DNA of 33,257 bases from Bacteroidota bacterium (GTDB taxonomy: Bacteria > Bacteroidota > Bacteroidia > Bacteroidales > F082), in assembly GCA_024279935.1 (NCBI GenBank), contig JAJRQZ010000027.1, positions 1 to 33,257 of the forward strand, given 5' to 3'. The position numbers and the translations under genes were made by a program. Numbering within the stretch: the stretch's first letter is position 1; the number at the start of each line of letters is the position of its first letter. The notes under the pieces were generated by a model. The model saw nothing but the letters and a program-made list of their open reading frames with translations. It had not been told where the DNA came from and ran no database searches. Below are positions 6,213-14,694 of this stretch, piece by piece.

Positions 6213-8981
6213 TTATAATCTTAATTTTAAAGAGATATTAAACCGCCTTCCTAAACCCATGAACACCCCTGCCGAATTGGCGTCGAAACTACTGGAGTTA
6301 AAGAGGTATGGATCATTGTTTTGTGCATCCGTTACAAAAATATTGTCGAGTGCATTTAATACTGAGGCTCTTAACTGAAATCCAACTTTGTTGATGTTCC
6401 ATGAGTATCCGGCATGGAAATCCAGCGTGAAGTAGTTGGGGATTTTCCATGATTGACGAGGGTTTCCCTCATCGTCGAAGGCCCAGGGGTTTTCGTCGGG
6501 GTCGAGTTCGAGAGGGTTGAACTCCGAGTAATTTTTCCCGAACCATGTATATGATCCTGATACATAAAGACCCCTGATGATCTCCCATCTCAAGCTTTCC
6601 CTATTCTGGAATTGTGCAGCATCGCCTACATAAAGTCCTTTGGCGTTAAAAGGTTTTCTCCCTACTAATTCGCCGTTGTCATTATATATTAACGCACTGT
6701 CCTTGGATGTCCATTTCCAATCGCCCAATGAAAGCAAAGCCTCAAAAGTCAAGTTGTTAAGAACCCTATATGCGAATTCCAATTCGATTCCTTTATGTAA
6801 AGCGTTCATTTTGTTTATGTTGGCAGTATATCTGATATCTGGGTTTTTGGGGTCGGGAAACGACACCCTTCTGTCGGAGGGCCTGTTATCCCAAATTGTA
6901 TAATAGGCGTTTGCATTCAGGGTCATTCGGGACAGCACATAACTATAGCCCAGCTCGACGGCTTTGATCTTTTCATTTCTGATTTCCAGGAATTCTTTGT
7001 TTTGCCTGTCGAACACATTCTGGAAACGGGGTGCTTTGGAAAGGTAACCCAGGTTCATGAAAACATTCATTTGTTCGTTTAAGTTATAGTTAAGCCCGCC
7101 TTTTACAGTAAATCCACCGATATATTTCCAGTCTGTTTCGTTGGTTTTCAAGCCGGGATTGTTGTGGTCGTAAACAACGCCTTTATATTCAACTTCTTGC
7201 CCATAAGCAATTTGAAGTGTTGTATCGCCAACTTTTAAGGTTTTTGGCAGGAAATAATCAATTCGTTTATATCCTGAGAACGATGCTGTTAGGTTAATAA
7301 AAGTAGTGAGGTTGCCATTTTGATATTTTAATTGTGTAAACAGCCCTGCCCAGCGTACCAGGGCATCGTTATTATAACCTATCCTGTCGCCTTCATATTT
7401 TTTTATCGTGTCACTCTTGTTTTTATTGCCTTGGTCTTTGTAGAAGTTCCCGCCGAACAAATCATTTATTTCCCGATAATGCTCGCCTCTGTATGTTCTC
7501 AGGTCTATGCCGCCGGATAAGGAGAGAGCGTCGCTGATTTTATAATCGAAGGTTGAAAGCAATCCTAACCAAAAATGATTGTTTACGGCATTGCGCATTA
7601 TCCCCGACGATTCTTTAATCGTATTAAAACCATAAGGTATGTTCATGTTGGAGTTATATTTACTCTGAAGGTTTTGTTGGTTTGTAGCCGTATCGACTTG
7701 AGGCGTTGGTGAAAAGGAACGGCCTCCGCCTGAGCCTATCGAAAGGTATGCAACATTTGAAATATATAGCCTGTCGTTCACATTCCAAAAATCCTTTAAG
7801 CTGAACATCGGTTTATGATAGTAGTTGTTAGCAGTGCTTGTAGCTACTGCATTCGGGTAAACGGTATCGGTATCGGTGATATAGGCGCGGCTTAAATATC
7901 CCCAGTTCGGATTGTATTTCAAGCCCATGTCGATAGGTAGCCCATAAGAATCAAGCGTATCGATAAATCCGGGGCGCATCCCGACTTTTTCAGCATATTC
8001 CCTGTCAAATGTGGCAATATGTTTTTTATAGCTTCTTTGCCCGTGCTTTTGAGGTGCGCCCATGGCGGTGAGGCTGATAATATGTTTGCCGATTTCCTTG
8101 TCAACCCTTAAAAAGTAAAACCAGCCTTCCGTCCATGTTTGATCTACCCAGCCGTCGCCCCTTTTATAGGATCCCGCAAAAGTAACCCCCCATCCGTTGT
8201 CAAGCCTTCCTGTTGTTATCCCGAGGGTTGTCCTCAGGAAGCCTGCATTCCCGACTTCCTGTTTGAGGCTTATGCCTTTTTTGGCATCTATACCTTTAGT
8301 GGTGATATTAATGGTGCCCCCAACCGAAGGAATTGCAAGTTTTGACATACCGAGGCCTCTTTGTACCTGGGTCCCCCTCATCACCGCATCGAGGCCGAAC
8401 CAGTTCGACCAATAAACCCAACCGTTTTCCATGTCGTTAACGGGGATGCCGTCAAGCATTACTGCTACATTTCGCTGACTAAACCCTCTAATATTAATAC
8501 GGGCATCACCGTCGCCGCCGCCGCTTTGGGTAGCATAAACACCTGGTGTAGAGTTTAGTATCATGGGAATGTCCTGCGAGGCAAGCTGCTCTTCTATTTT
8601 TACCGGACTAATATTCGAAAAGGCAATCGGGGTTTCCCTTGTTTTGGCAATGTCGCCGATAACTTGAACTTCATTTAAGGTCAGGGTTTTCAATTCCACA
8701 TTGAGGAAAATATCTTTGTTTTCAACAAAAACATGCTTTGTTTGGCTGATAAAACCAATATATGATATTTGCAGATCATACTCGCCACTTGGCAAGTTTA
8801 AGTTAAAAACCCCATTGATATCAGTAACAGTACCCTTGCCTTGCCCATAAACGATATTAACCCCGATAAGAGGTTCGCCGATGTTGTAGTCGCTAACCAA
8901 ACCACTTACTTTATAGGTTTGGGAAAAAAGCCCAAAGCCAAGTGCAGTAATAAAAACAACTGTAATAAATATTTTTTTCAT
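6213..8981 (-). CDS. TonB-dependent receptor with CarboxypepD_reg domain
   Basis: A 922-residue outer-membrane receptor. The signal peptide ends near residue 20 (LFSQ). A carboxypeptidase-regulatory-like beta-sandwich follows (about 23-105, VSGLVSDYNIGEPLIGVNIV to YISYIGF-type motifs), then a plug domain (about 115-230, with INIRGFSQRNVAVMLDGIPV and GTINITTKG) and a large beta-barrel to the C-terminus. No SusD partner is present, so it is not a classical polysaccharide-locus SusC. The neighbours on both sides encode secreted T9SS proteins, one a nuclease, so a substrate derived from nucleic acids or phosphate esters is plausible but unproven. Transcription probably begins upstream in the lamin-tail gene or in the 92-bp gap, which contains a strong hairpin. 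Confidence 0.92.
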   Translation of the reverse strand: MKKIFITVVFITALGFGLFSQTYKVSGLVSDYNIGEPLIGVNIVYGQGKGTVTDINGVFNLNLPSGEYDLQISYIGFISQTKHVFVENKDIFLNVELKTLTLNEVQVIGDIAKTRETPIAFSNISPVKIEEQLASQDIPMILNSTPGVYATQSGGGDGDARINIRGFSQRNVAVMLDGIPVNDMENGWVYWSNWFGLDAVMRGTQVQRGLGMSKLAIPSVGGTINITTKGIDAKKGISLKQEVGNAGFLRTTLGITTGRLDNGWGVTFAGSYKRGDGWVDQTWTEGWFYFLRVDKEIGKHIISLTAMGAPQKHGQRSYKKHIATFDREYAEKVGMRPGFIDTLDSYGLPIDMGLKYNPNWGYLSRAYITDTDTVYPNAVATSTANNYYHKPMFSLKDFWNVNDRLYISNVAYLSIGSGGGRSFSPTPQVDTATNQQNLQSKYNSNMNIPYGFNTIKESSGIMRNAVNNHFWLGLLSTFDYKISDALSLSGGIDLRTYRGEHYREINDLFGGNFYKDQGNKNKSDTIKKYEGDRIGYNNDALVRWAGLFTQLKYQNGNLTTFINLTASFSGYKRIDYFLPKTLKVGDTTLQIAYGQEVEYKGVVYDHNNPGLKTNETDWKYIGGFTVKGGLNYNLNEQMNVFMNLGYLSKAPRFQNVFDRQNKEFLEIRNEKIKAVELGYSYVLSRMTLNANAYYTIWDNRPSDRRVSFPDPKNPDIRYTANINKMNALHKGIELEFAYRVLNNLTFEALLSLGDWKWTSKDSALIYNDNGELVGRKPFNAKGLYVGDAAQFQNRESLRWEIIRGLYVSGSYTWFGKNYSEFNPLELDPDENPWAFDDEGNPRQSWKIPNYFTLDFHAGYSWNINKVGFQLRASVLNALDNIFVTDAQNNDPYLFNSSSFDANSAGVFMGLGRRFNISLKLRL

Positions 8982-9020
8982 GCTGAAATTTGATGTAAAA
9001 CGGTATGTGATAAGCCGATA

Positions 9021-9051
9021 AAGGCTTCAAGCAAATTTTGCTTGAAGCCTT
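9021..9051. terminator. Perfect hairpin between lamin-tail gene and TonB receptor gene
   Basis: AAGGCTTCAAGCAAA pairs perfectly with TTTGCTTGAAGCCTT over 15 bp around one central base. It lies 22 bp beyond the lamin-tail stop and 40 bp before the TonB receptor start. There is no strong T-run on the minus strand, so it may be a weak terminator, a processing site or an RNA-stability element that lowers receptor expression relative to the upstream gene. Confidence 0.55.
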
Positions 9052-9073
9052 CTAATCTTGTTTACCTAAAAAT

Positions 9074-10063
9074 TTATTTGAATATCAACTTTCTTGTCTT
9101 TGTTGTTCCGGATTCAAGTTTCACCGAAACAAACAGAACTCCTTTAAAGTTCTCCTTAACGGAAAAATTACCGGTAAACGAATTGTCGGAAATTGTAAAT
9201 CGTTGGATGACCTTACCAGTAATATCAAACATTTCAACTGATTTAATTGCTTGGTTGGCATTAATTGAAAAATTATTGTCGCTGACGGGGTTGGGGAATA
9301 TATCAACACTGGCATTTATCTTATTTTCGTCGATGCTGAACGTGCTGCAGTTGCAATTATGGAAACCCAGCGAGTCGAATGTGTTTTTAGGTATTGAATC
9401 CCACTGTTGATCAACGATAAAATCCAAATTCGGGTTCTCGGTTACACCATAGGAAACATCGTATTTTCGGATTAATGTATGATCCTTGGTCCAGGCCAGC
9501 CAAAACAGTGGTCCTACATTATAATGCTCTATGGTGTATTCAGTAGGGTTCCCACCGCTGTTATATGTAATAGTTGTATCGGTAAAATTACACCAACCAT
9601 TATCGTCGCCTGTCATAGGAGGTCCTATAAGCGCAAATATATCGACTACTTCCCCTGTTGTTTTTTCAAGTGTAACTGCATCATTGCCATTGAAATACAT
9701 CATCTTGTTTATCTCGTAGATAGGACATAGGAAGATGTCGGCTTTTTCTTGCAAAACTGAGTCAACAGGTTGTTCAAAACCTATTCCGTCAGGATCCCGT
9801 TTGTCGAGAACAACAACAAAAGTTCCTTTTGATTCTATAGTCCCGCTTAGTCCAACAGGAGAAGGCTCAGAACCTCCATTGGAGTAACGGACTAATTGAT
9901 AGGCACTTAAATCAATGGCATCAAGGGTCGGGTTATAAATTTCAATCGCTTTGTTGTTACCGGAACCTTCAACATATTCCGAGATAAACAAGTCGCTGCA
10001 TTCTTGAGCAAATCCAAAAGATGTTAAAAATGCAAGAAGAATAAAAAGTAATAGTTTTCTCAT
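9074..10063 (-). CDS. Lamin-tail-domain secreted protein with T9SS sorting domain
   Basis: A 329-residue exported protein. The signal peptide MRKLLLFILLAFLTSFGFAQ ends at about residue 20. A lamin-tail (LTD) immunoglobulin-like domain follows (about 22-140): DLFISEYVEGSGNNKAIEI, NPTLDAIDLSAYQLV and NGNDAVTLEK are typical. The C-terminus (about 255-329) is a type A Por sorting domain (IFPNPVSDN to GVLFVSVKL). LTD domains occur in Bacteroidota surface proteins and are often fused to or encoded beside nucleases and phosphatases; this one has no visible catalytic domain, so it is more likely a binding or scaffold partner of the downstream receptor and endonuclease. It is first in the minus-strand series LTD, TonB receptor, endonuclease I. 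Confidence 0.85.
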   Translation of the reverse strand: MRKLLLFILLAFLTSFGFAQECSDLFISEYVEGSGNNKAIEIYNPTLDAIDLSAYQLVRYSNGGSEPSPVGLSGTIESKGTFVVVLDKRDPDGIGFEQPVDSVLQEKADIFLCPIYEINKMMYFNGNDAVTLEKTTGEVVDIFALIGPPMTGDDNGWCNFTDTTITYNSGGNPTEYTIEHYNVGPLFWLAWTKDHTLIRKYDVSYGVTENPNLDFIVDQQWDSIPKNTFDSLGFHNCNCSTFSIDENKINASVDIFPNPVSDNNFSINANQAIKSVEMFDITGKVIQRFTISDNSFTGNFSVKENFKGVLFVSVKLESGTTKTRKLIFK

Positions 10064-10421
10064 ATTATTTAGTTTTATTATTTTCTATGATATTTTCCAC
10101 AAAAATAGAAACAATTGAGAATAATAAAGCTAAATCGTCCATAATTTAACAATAACAGCATACGAATTTAGTCTGACTAACGCATAAAAAATAACGGAAG
10201 ACATGTAAAGAACACCATATCAGTATTGTACAAGAGAAGTTGTGAATATTAGATTTTGCCCCGGCATCTTATTATTTACATGATTCCAGGGAAAATCCTT
10301 TTGTGGCCAAAAAAAAGTCCGCTCTTTTGAGCGAACTTATATAGAACATAATCGGGAATATATCCAGTAAAAATAAACATCCCAAAACTTGATATTTATA
10401 AAATTGACCAGAAATATGGTT
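10064..10421. other. Intergenic region with terminator and weak promoter
   Basis: This stretch has no convincing gene on either strand. It holds the minus-strand terminator at 10309-10338 and, close to the lamin-tail start, a minus-strand TATTTTTG (10100-10107) that fits the -7 form TAnnTTTG but lacks a -33 TTG. The rest is AT-rich with no repeats or RNA gene that I recognise. Confidence 0.6.
10309..10338 (-). terminator. Rho-independent terminator of the small zinc-ribbon operon
   Basis: On the minus strand AAGTTCGCTC and GAGCGGACTT form a 10-bp stem (one U-G pair) around an AAAA loop, followed directly by a run of T's (10309-10316 complement). It lies about 84 bp beyond the stop of the 65-residue gene, showing that the two tiny genes form a real transcription unit. 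Confidence 0.85.
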
Positions 10422-10619
10422 TTATAGAAAAAACGATCTTTCGTTTATGATTGAGAACAATCTCAGTTTATTGTCTTTAAGATCTTCAAAAAAATACACT
10501 TTATCGTTCTTGATAAAAATCCTCGAACTGATATTCTCCGTTTTTTTGGGAACCAAGCCAATTGATTCAACCTGATTCTCGGAATAAGTGTGATTTATTT
10601 CCAATGTATAATTATTCAT
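10422..10619 (-). CDS. Small hypothetical protein, coupled to zinc-ribbon gene
   Basis: A 65-residue product from the ATG at 10619. This start is chosen because it overlaps the stop of the upstream zinc-ribbon gene in an ATGA arrangement (10616-10619), a classic sign of translational coupling; an upstream TTG in the same frame would overlap most of that gene. The protein is hydrophilic with a basic/acidic mix (MNNYTLEINHTYSENQ at the start, RIFIKNDKVYFFEDLKDNKL in the middle) and looks like a small beta-strand fold. No signal peptide, membrane segment or known motif is seen. I do not recognise the family. The terminator downstream supports expression. Confidence 0.6.
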   Translation of the reverse strand: MNNYTLEINHTYSENQVESIGLVPKKTENISSRIFIKNDKVYFFEDLKDNKLRLFSIINERSFFL

Positions 10620-10807
10620 TTCATCTGGATTTTCTTGCCGTCTTTGGCACATATAGGACAATACGAGTCGCGAATTATAGTGATATAACCGCAACGGTCG
10701 CACTTAAAATATCTCTTCTTGGAAACCTTTACGGGTTTCTCCTGTCCTACACCTGAATTCAACATAAAGTAAATTAGAGGTGATGTTGTTCTCAACAGTT
10801 GTGCCAT
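10616..10807 (-). CDS. Small zinc-ribbon protein
   Basis: About 63 residues from the ATG at 10807; an ATG at 10765 would give a 49-residue form that keeps the whole zinc ribbon, so the start is uncertain. The C-terminal half holds two Cys pairs, CDRCGY and CPIC, 11 residues apart, a rubredoxin-like or zinc-ribbon knuckle pattern flanked by Lys-rich segments (KVSKKRYFKC, AKDGKKIQMK). It could bind zinc, iron or nucleic acid; it is too short for an enzyme. The first 18 residues are hydrophobic but weak as a signal. It is coupled by ATGA overlap to the 65-residue gene and is divergent from deoC. Confidence 0.6.
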   Translation of the reverse strand: MAQLLRTTSPLIYFMLNSGVGQEKPVKVSKKRYFKCDRCGYITIIRDSYCPICAKDGKKIQMK

Positions 10808-10983
10808 AATGAGCAATAATATTCTTCAGAACCATAACGTACTGATAAACAGAATATAAAACTCATCAGATTTTTTTTGACTTTTGTAAATTCAATCACG
10901 ATCGCATCTTGGCCTATATCTTTCTTACGGTATTGGATAGCAAGAATTATCCGTTAACGAATAATATTAAATTTGCAGAAAAA

Positions 10984-11832
10984 ATGATCATGTATAATTT
11001 TAACGACTATAATTTCGATGTTCAACAGCTGAAGAAGCGCTGCGGCGGGATAAGTGTGAATTTATCGGAGGCTGCAACCAAGCAAGTATATAAGGACATT
11101 ATCGGCTTAATAGACCTCACCACCTTAAGCGGCGACGACAACATTAAAAAAGTAAAAAACTTATGCCGGAAAGGGATGTCGTATTCCGATGAGCTGCAAG
11201 AAATTCCTAATGTGGCAGCCATTTGTGTTTATCCGGTTTTTGCGAAGCTGGTATCGTCCGAGCTTGACGGGTCGGGAATAAATACGGCTTGTGTAGCCGG
11301 TGCTTTTCCAAGCGGGCATTCGCCTCTTGACCTGCGCATTGCCGAAGTTGCTTATGCTATTGCCGAAGGCGCCGGCGAGATTGACATGGTTATTAGCCGG
11401 GGACGGTTGCTGGAGGGCGACTATGATTTTGTGAAGAATGAAGTAAAGGGTATCAAAGCCGTTTGTGGCGGGACGCATTTAAAAGTGATACTCGAAACAG
11501 GCGAATTAAAAAAGCCTTCCTTAATACGCAAAGCCTGTGAATTGTCTATCTTGGGCGGGGCTGATTTCCTGAAGACCTCAACGGGCAAAACAGAACCTGC
11601 CGTCACCCATGAGGCGTTCTTGATAATGCTGGACACCATTAAGGAATATTTCGACAAAACGGGTAAGATGATCGGTATCAAGGCTGCCGGCGGAATATCA
11701 ACTCCCGAGGAGGCTGTTTCCTATTATCTGCTCGTAAAAAACATTCTTGGTGAAAAGTGGCTTAACAAAGGCTATTTTAGGATAGGGGCAAGCCGTTTGG
11801 CGGATAACATCTATAATGCAATCAACGAATGA
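10984..11832 (+). CDS. deoC: Deoxyribose-phosphate aldolase
   Basis: About 282 residues from the ATG at 10984 (another ATG lies at 10990; the frame is open to a TTG at 10909). The enzyme cleaves 2-deoxyribose-5-phosphate to glyceraldehyde-3-phosphate and acetaldehyde in deoxynucleoside catabolism. It is a class I aldolase TIM barrel: IDLTTLSGDD near the N-terminus, CVYPVF, VAGAFPSGH, EIDMVISRGRLLEGDY, KVILETGEL, the Schiff-base lysine in DFLKTSTGK, IKAAGGIS and FRIGASRL. All catalytic regions are intact. It is the long form common in Bacteroidota. It is convergent with the DUF4296-recQ operon and separated from it by a small hairpin. Its role fits the nucleic-acid-scavenging theme of the nearby surface genes. 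Confidence 0.95.
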   Translation: MIMYNFNDYNFDVQQLKKRCGGISVNLSEAATKQVYKDIIGLIDLTTLSGDDNIKKVKNLCRKGMSYSDELQEIPNVAAICVYPVFAKLVSSELDGSGINTACVAGAFPSGHSPLDLRIAEVAYAIAEGAGEIDMVISRGRLLEGDYDFVKNEVKGIKAVCGGTHLKVILETGELKKPSLIRKACELSILGGADFLKTSTGKTEPAVTHEAFLIMLDTIKEYFDKTGKMIGIKAAGGISTPEEAVSYYLLVKNILGEKWLNKGYFRIGASRLADNIYNAINE

Positions 11833-11854
11833 TGTTTTTATCGTCGTAAAAACA
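11833..11854. terminator. Candidate bidirectional terminator between convergent genes
   Basis: TGTTTTTA and TAAAAACA form a perfect 8-bp stem around a six-base loop directly after the deoC stop and 3 bp beyond the DUF4296 stop. The stem is AT-rich and weak, but its position between convergent genes fits a shared terminator. Confidence 0.45.
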
Positions 11855-11857
11855 CAT

Positions 11858-12343
11858 TTAATCGTGGGCATTCAAGCTGTCCAAAAGCCTCAGGCTGTCG
11901 TTTCTAATTATAAGTACAATGCTATCTGCCTTCCTAATGCTGTCCTGAACACGAATGACCCTCAGCGAATCGGCTATTTTCCTTTCCAGGTCGCCTTGCA
12001 TCTGATTTATGTTTTCCAAAACTTTTTCGAGGACTTTTTCAATTCTTTCGGGCGAGGAGTTGTAATAATCCATGTTTTGCTTAAAATCGATGGCGGTAAT
12101 GCCATATTTTAGGAACACCTGGTTATAGTAGGCTGCCTTTAAATCTTTAAGGTCGATCCTTTTTGTCCGTTCATAGCTTAGGGTTCCCTCGGCAATTTGG
12201 ATATCGGTCAAAACATTGATCATTTTCTCCTCATTGAAGAAATGCTTAGGTTTTACGACTTCATTTTCATTAACGTTATAGCATGATGAAACCATCAATA
12301 ATAAAACCGGGGCAATGAGCTTAAGAATAATTTTAGTTTCCAA
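11858..12343 (-). CDS. DUF4296 lipoprotein
   Basis: A 161-residue lipoprotein of the Bacteroidota-specific DUF4296 family, function unknown. A short signal ends at lipobox V-S-S-C21. The family core is visible: FNEEKMINVLTDIQIAEGTLSYER, then AAYYNQVFLKYGITAIDFKQNMDYYNSSPERIEKVLEKVLENI, followed by a charged helical C-terminus likely to form a coiled coil (QDSIRKADSIVLIIRNDSL). The start is TTG at 12343, lying inside the last codons of recQ (11-bp overlap in another frame), so translation is probably coupled to recQ. In other Bacteroidota DUF4296 often sits by pyrC; here it is separated from it by about 9 kb. Confidence 0.85.
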   Translation of the reverse strand: METKIILKLIAPVLLLMVSSCYNVNENEVVKPKHFFNEEKMINVLTDIQIAEGTLSYERTKRIDLKDLKAAYYNQVFLKYGITAIDFKQNMDYYNSSPERIEKVLEKVLENINQMQGDLERKIADSLRVIRVQDSIRKADSIVLIIRNDSLRLLDSLNAHD

Positions 12344-14546
12344 CTTCCGATAAAAATTTAATTCTCATCAACCGAACTTCTTCCTCGCTATATTCAGCCT
12401 CGCCAAGTTCGTTCAAGGCATCTTCAAGCGAGTCGGTTTCGGCTTCTTCCGAAAAATAATCAATAATATCTTCCTGATGATATTCATCAACAAATTCCTG
12501 AATATAATAATTCAGGTCAACCTTTGTTCCGGACGAAACTATTCGTTCGATTTCCGTTAAAAGCTCGCTTAGGCTAAGATCTTTGGCATGGGCGATATCG
12601 GGCAATGGCAGTTTGCGGTCGATACTTTTGATAATATAAACCTTTAAACCTGATTTATTTACCACTGACTTGATAACCATGTCATTAGGGCGCGCAATAT
12701 CATTTTCCTCAACATATTGCTTTATCAAGTCGAGGAAAGGTTTGCCGTATTTCTTTGCCTTTCCGGCGCCAACACCTATAATTTGTTGCATTTCATCCAT
12801 GCTTATTGGATATTGGATTGCCATATCGGCGAGTGACGGGTCTTGAAAAATAACAAAAGGAGGAAGTTTTTCTTTTTTCGACAGGTCTTTTCTTAAATCC
12901 TTGAGCATTAAGAACAACGAATTGTCAGTGCCGCTGTTTTTTTGTCCCCCGCTATTCGTAATTATTCCGTCGTTGCCGCTGTTGTCATAATCATGATCTT
13001 TGGCAATGAGGATGCTGTATGGATTTCTTGCATATTCCCTTCCTGCTTCCGTACCTTTTAGGATACCATAGTTCTCGATCTCTTTTTCGACAAACCTGTT
13101 TATGAGAGCCTGTCTAATAGTTGTCATCCAGTATTTCGGGTCGTCGCTTTTGTCTTTTCCCGAAGCAAACAGTTCGTGTTTGTCAAGCTTGATCGACTTT
13201 ATGTCGCCACTTTTATGACCAGAGATGAAATCGGAAATCAATTTAGCCTTGAACTGTTCTTTTAAAGCATCAACAACCTCGATGACCAGCTTGATGTCTT
13301 CCTTGCCTTCGAATTTCTCTTTTGGGGTGAGGCAGTTATCGCAGGCTCCGCAATTGTCCTTAGTATATATTTCACCAAAGTAATGAAGCAACAAACGATG
13401 CCTGCATACTGAGGATTCGGCATAAGCAACAGTTTCGAACAATAGTTCTTTTGCTATTTCCTGTTCGGCAACAGGCTTGTCTTTCATAAACTTTTCTAGT
13501 TTCTGAATATCGTCATAGCTATAAAAAGTAATGCAATTGCCTTCGCCGCCGTCGCGGCCTCCCCTTCCTGTCTCCTGATAATAGCCTTCAATACTTTTTG
13601 GGATATCGTGGTGTATTACAAAGCGTATGTCGGGTTTGTCTATTCCCATGCCAAACGCTATGGTGGCAACAATTACCTCTACCTCTTCCATAAGGAAGCC
13701 GTCCTGGTTGTTCCTTCTTGTAGCCGCATCCAGGCCGGCATGGTACGGCAGGGCCCTTATTCCGTTAACTACCAGTGATTCAGCGATTTCCTCAACTTTC
13801 TTGCGGCTAAGGCAGTAAATGATCCCCGATTTGTTGGGTTGTGTTTTTATATATTTGATAATGTCTTTTACTACATTCTTTGTTTTTGGCCTTACTTCGT
13901 AATACAGGTTTGTTCGGTCGAAAGATGATTTATAGACCGTGGCATCTGGTATCTCGAGATTTTTTAAAATGTCTTCCTGGACCTTCAAGGTGGCAGTTGC
14001 GGTTAAGGCGATAATAGGTACCTCATGGCCGATTGCATCAATAATCGGCCGTAATTTACGATATTCAGGCCTGAAATCATGCCCCCATTCAGAGATACAA
14101 TGAGCCTCGTCGATGGCATAAAAGGATATTTCTATATTGCGCAAGAATTCGATGTTTTCTTCCTTGGTAAGTGATTCGGGCGCCATATAGAGCAATTTTG
14201 TATTGCCGGCAAGCAAATCGGCCCTAACCTCCATCATCTCGGTTTTTGAGAGCGAGGAGTTCATCACATGGGCTATGCTTCTTTCGCTGCCGAAGTTCCT
14301 TATCATGTCAACCTGGTTCTTCATCAGCGCAATAAGGGGTGAAACAACAATTGCCGTTCCGGGCCTGTTAATCGCAGGAAGCTGATAGCATAGCGATTTA
14401 CCCCCCCCTGTAGGCATAACAACAAAAGTGTCTTCCCCATTTAAGACACTTTCAATAATCGGCTCCTGATTACCTTTGAAACTGTTAAAGCCGAAAAATG
14501 ACTTTAGTGTGCGTTTCAAATCAACTTTCGTTTTATTAATACTCAT
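12333..14546 (-). CDS. recQ: ATP-dependent DNA helicase RecQ
   Basis: 737 residues from the ATG at 14546 (a TTG two codons upstream is less likely). A 3'-5' superfamily 2 helicase acting in recombination and fork repair. Helicase core: MPTGGGKSLCYQLPA (Walker A Lys near 50), DEAH box AIDEAHCISEWGHDFRPEYR (about 144-163), ALTATAT, IIYCLSRKKVE, YHAGLDAATRR, ATIAFGMGIDKPDIRFVIHHD and QETGRGGRDG. The RecQ zinc site CRHR to CGACDNC (about 380-405) is followed by an RQC winged helix, an HRDC domain (about 545-625) and a C-terminal helical/HTH-like acidic tail usual in Bacteroidota RecQ. Length and motifs are complete. It is divergent from kdsD and overlaps the DUF4296 gene at its end. Confidence 0.96.
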   Translation of the reverse strand: MSINKTKVDLKRTLKSFFGFNSFKGNQEPIIESVLNGEDTFVVMPTGGGKSLCYQLPAINRPGTAIVVSPLIALMKNQVDMIRNFGSERSIAHVMNSSLSKTEMMEVRADLLAGNTKLLYMAPESLTKEENIEFLRNIEISFYAIDEAHCISEWGHDFRPEYRKLRPIIDAIGHEVPIIALTATATLKVQEDILKNLEIPDATVYKSSFDRTNLYYEVRPKTKNVVKDIIKYIKTQPNKSGIIYCLSRKKVEEIAESLVVNGIRALPYHAGLDAATRRNNQDGFLMEEVEVIVATIAFGMGIDKPDIRFVIHHDIPKSIEGYYQETGRGGRDGGEGNCITFYSYDDIQKLEKFMKDKPVAEQEIAKELLFETVAYAESSVCRHRLLLHYFGEIYTKDNCGACDNCLTPKEKFEGKEDIKLVIEVVDALKEQFKAKLISDFISGHKSGDIKSIKLDKHELFASGKDKSDDPKYWMTTIRQALINRFVEKEIENYGILKGTEAGREYARNPYSILIAKDHDYDNSGNDGIITNSGGQKNSGTDNSLFLMLKDLRKDLSKKEKLPPFVIFQDPSLADMAIQYPISMDEMQQIIGVGAGKAKKYGKPFLDLIKQYVEENDIARPNDMVIKSVVNKSGLKVYIIKSIDRKLPLPDIAHAKDLSLSELLTEIERIVSSGTKVDLNYYIQEFVDEYHQEDIIDYFSEEAETDSLEDALNELGEAEYSEEEVRLMRIKFLSEVGN

Positions 14547-14585
14547 TATCAAGAAAAATTATCTTTGTATTTATATTAATCTTTA

Positions 14586-14593
14586 CAAATATA
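14586..14593 (-). promoter_or_regulatory. Candidate -7 element for recQ
   Basis: The minus strand reads TATATTTG, 39 bases before the recQ ATG. A second TATATTTG lies further upstream (14640-14647), and a plus-strand TATCTTTG (14560-14567) could serve kdsD with a long leader of about 125 nt. None has a clear -33 TTG, so these are tentative. Confidence 0.35.
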
Positions 14594-14694
14594 ATGATTA
14601 ATAACTTATTTTGCTTGTTTTTCTTATATTCGATTATTACAAATATAGCTATAATAAATCTGAGTTTAACAAGTTTATTTTAAAAAAAACAAAA

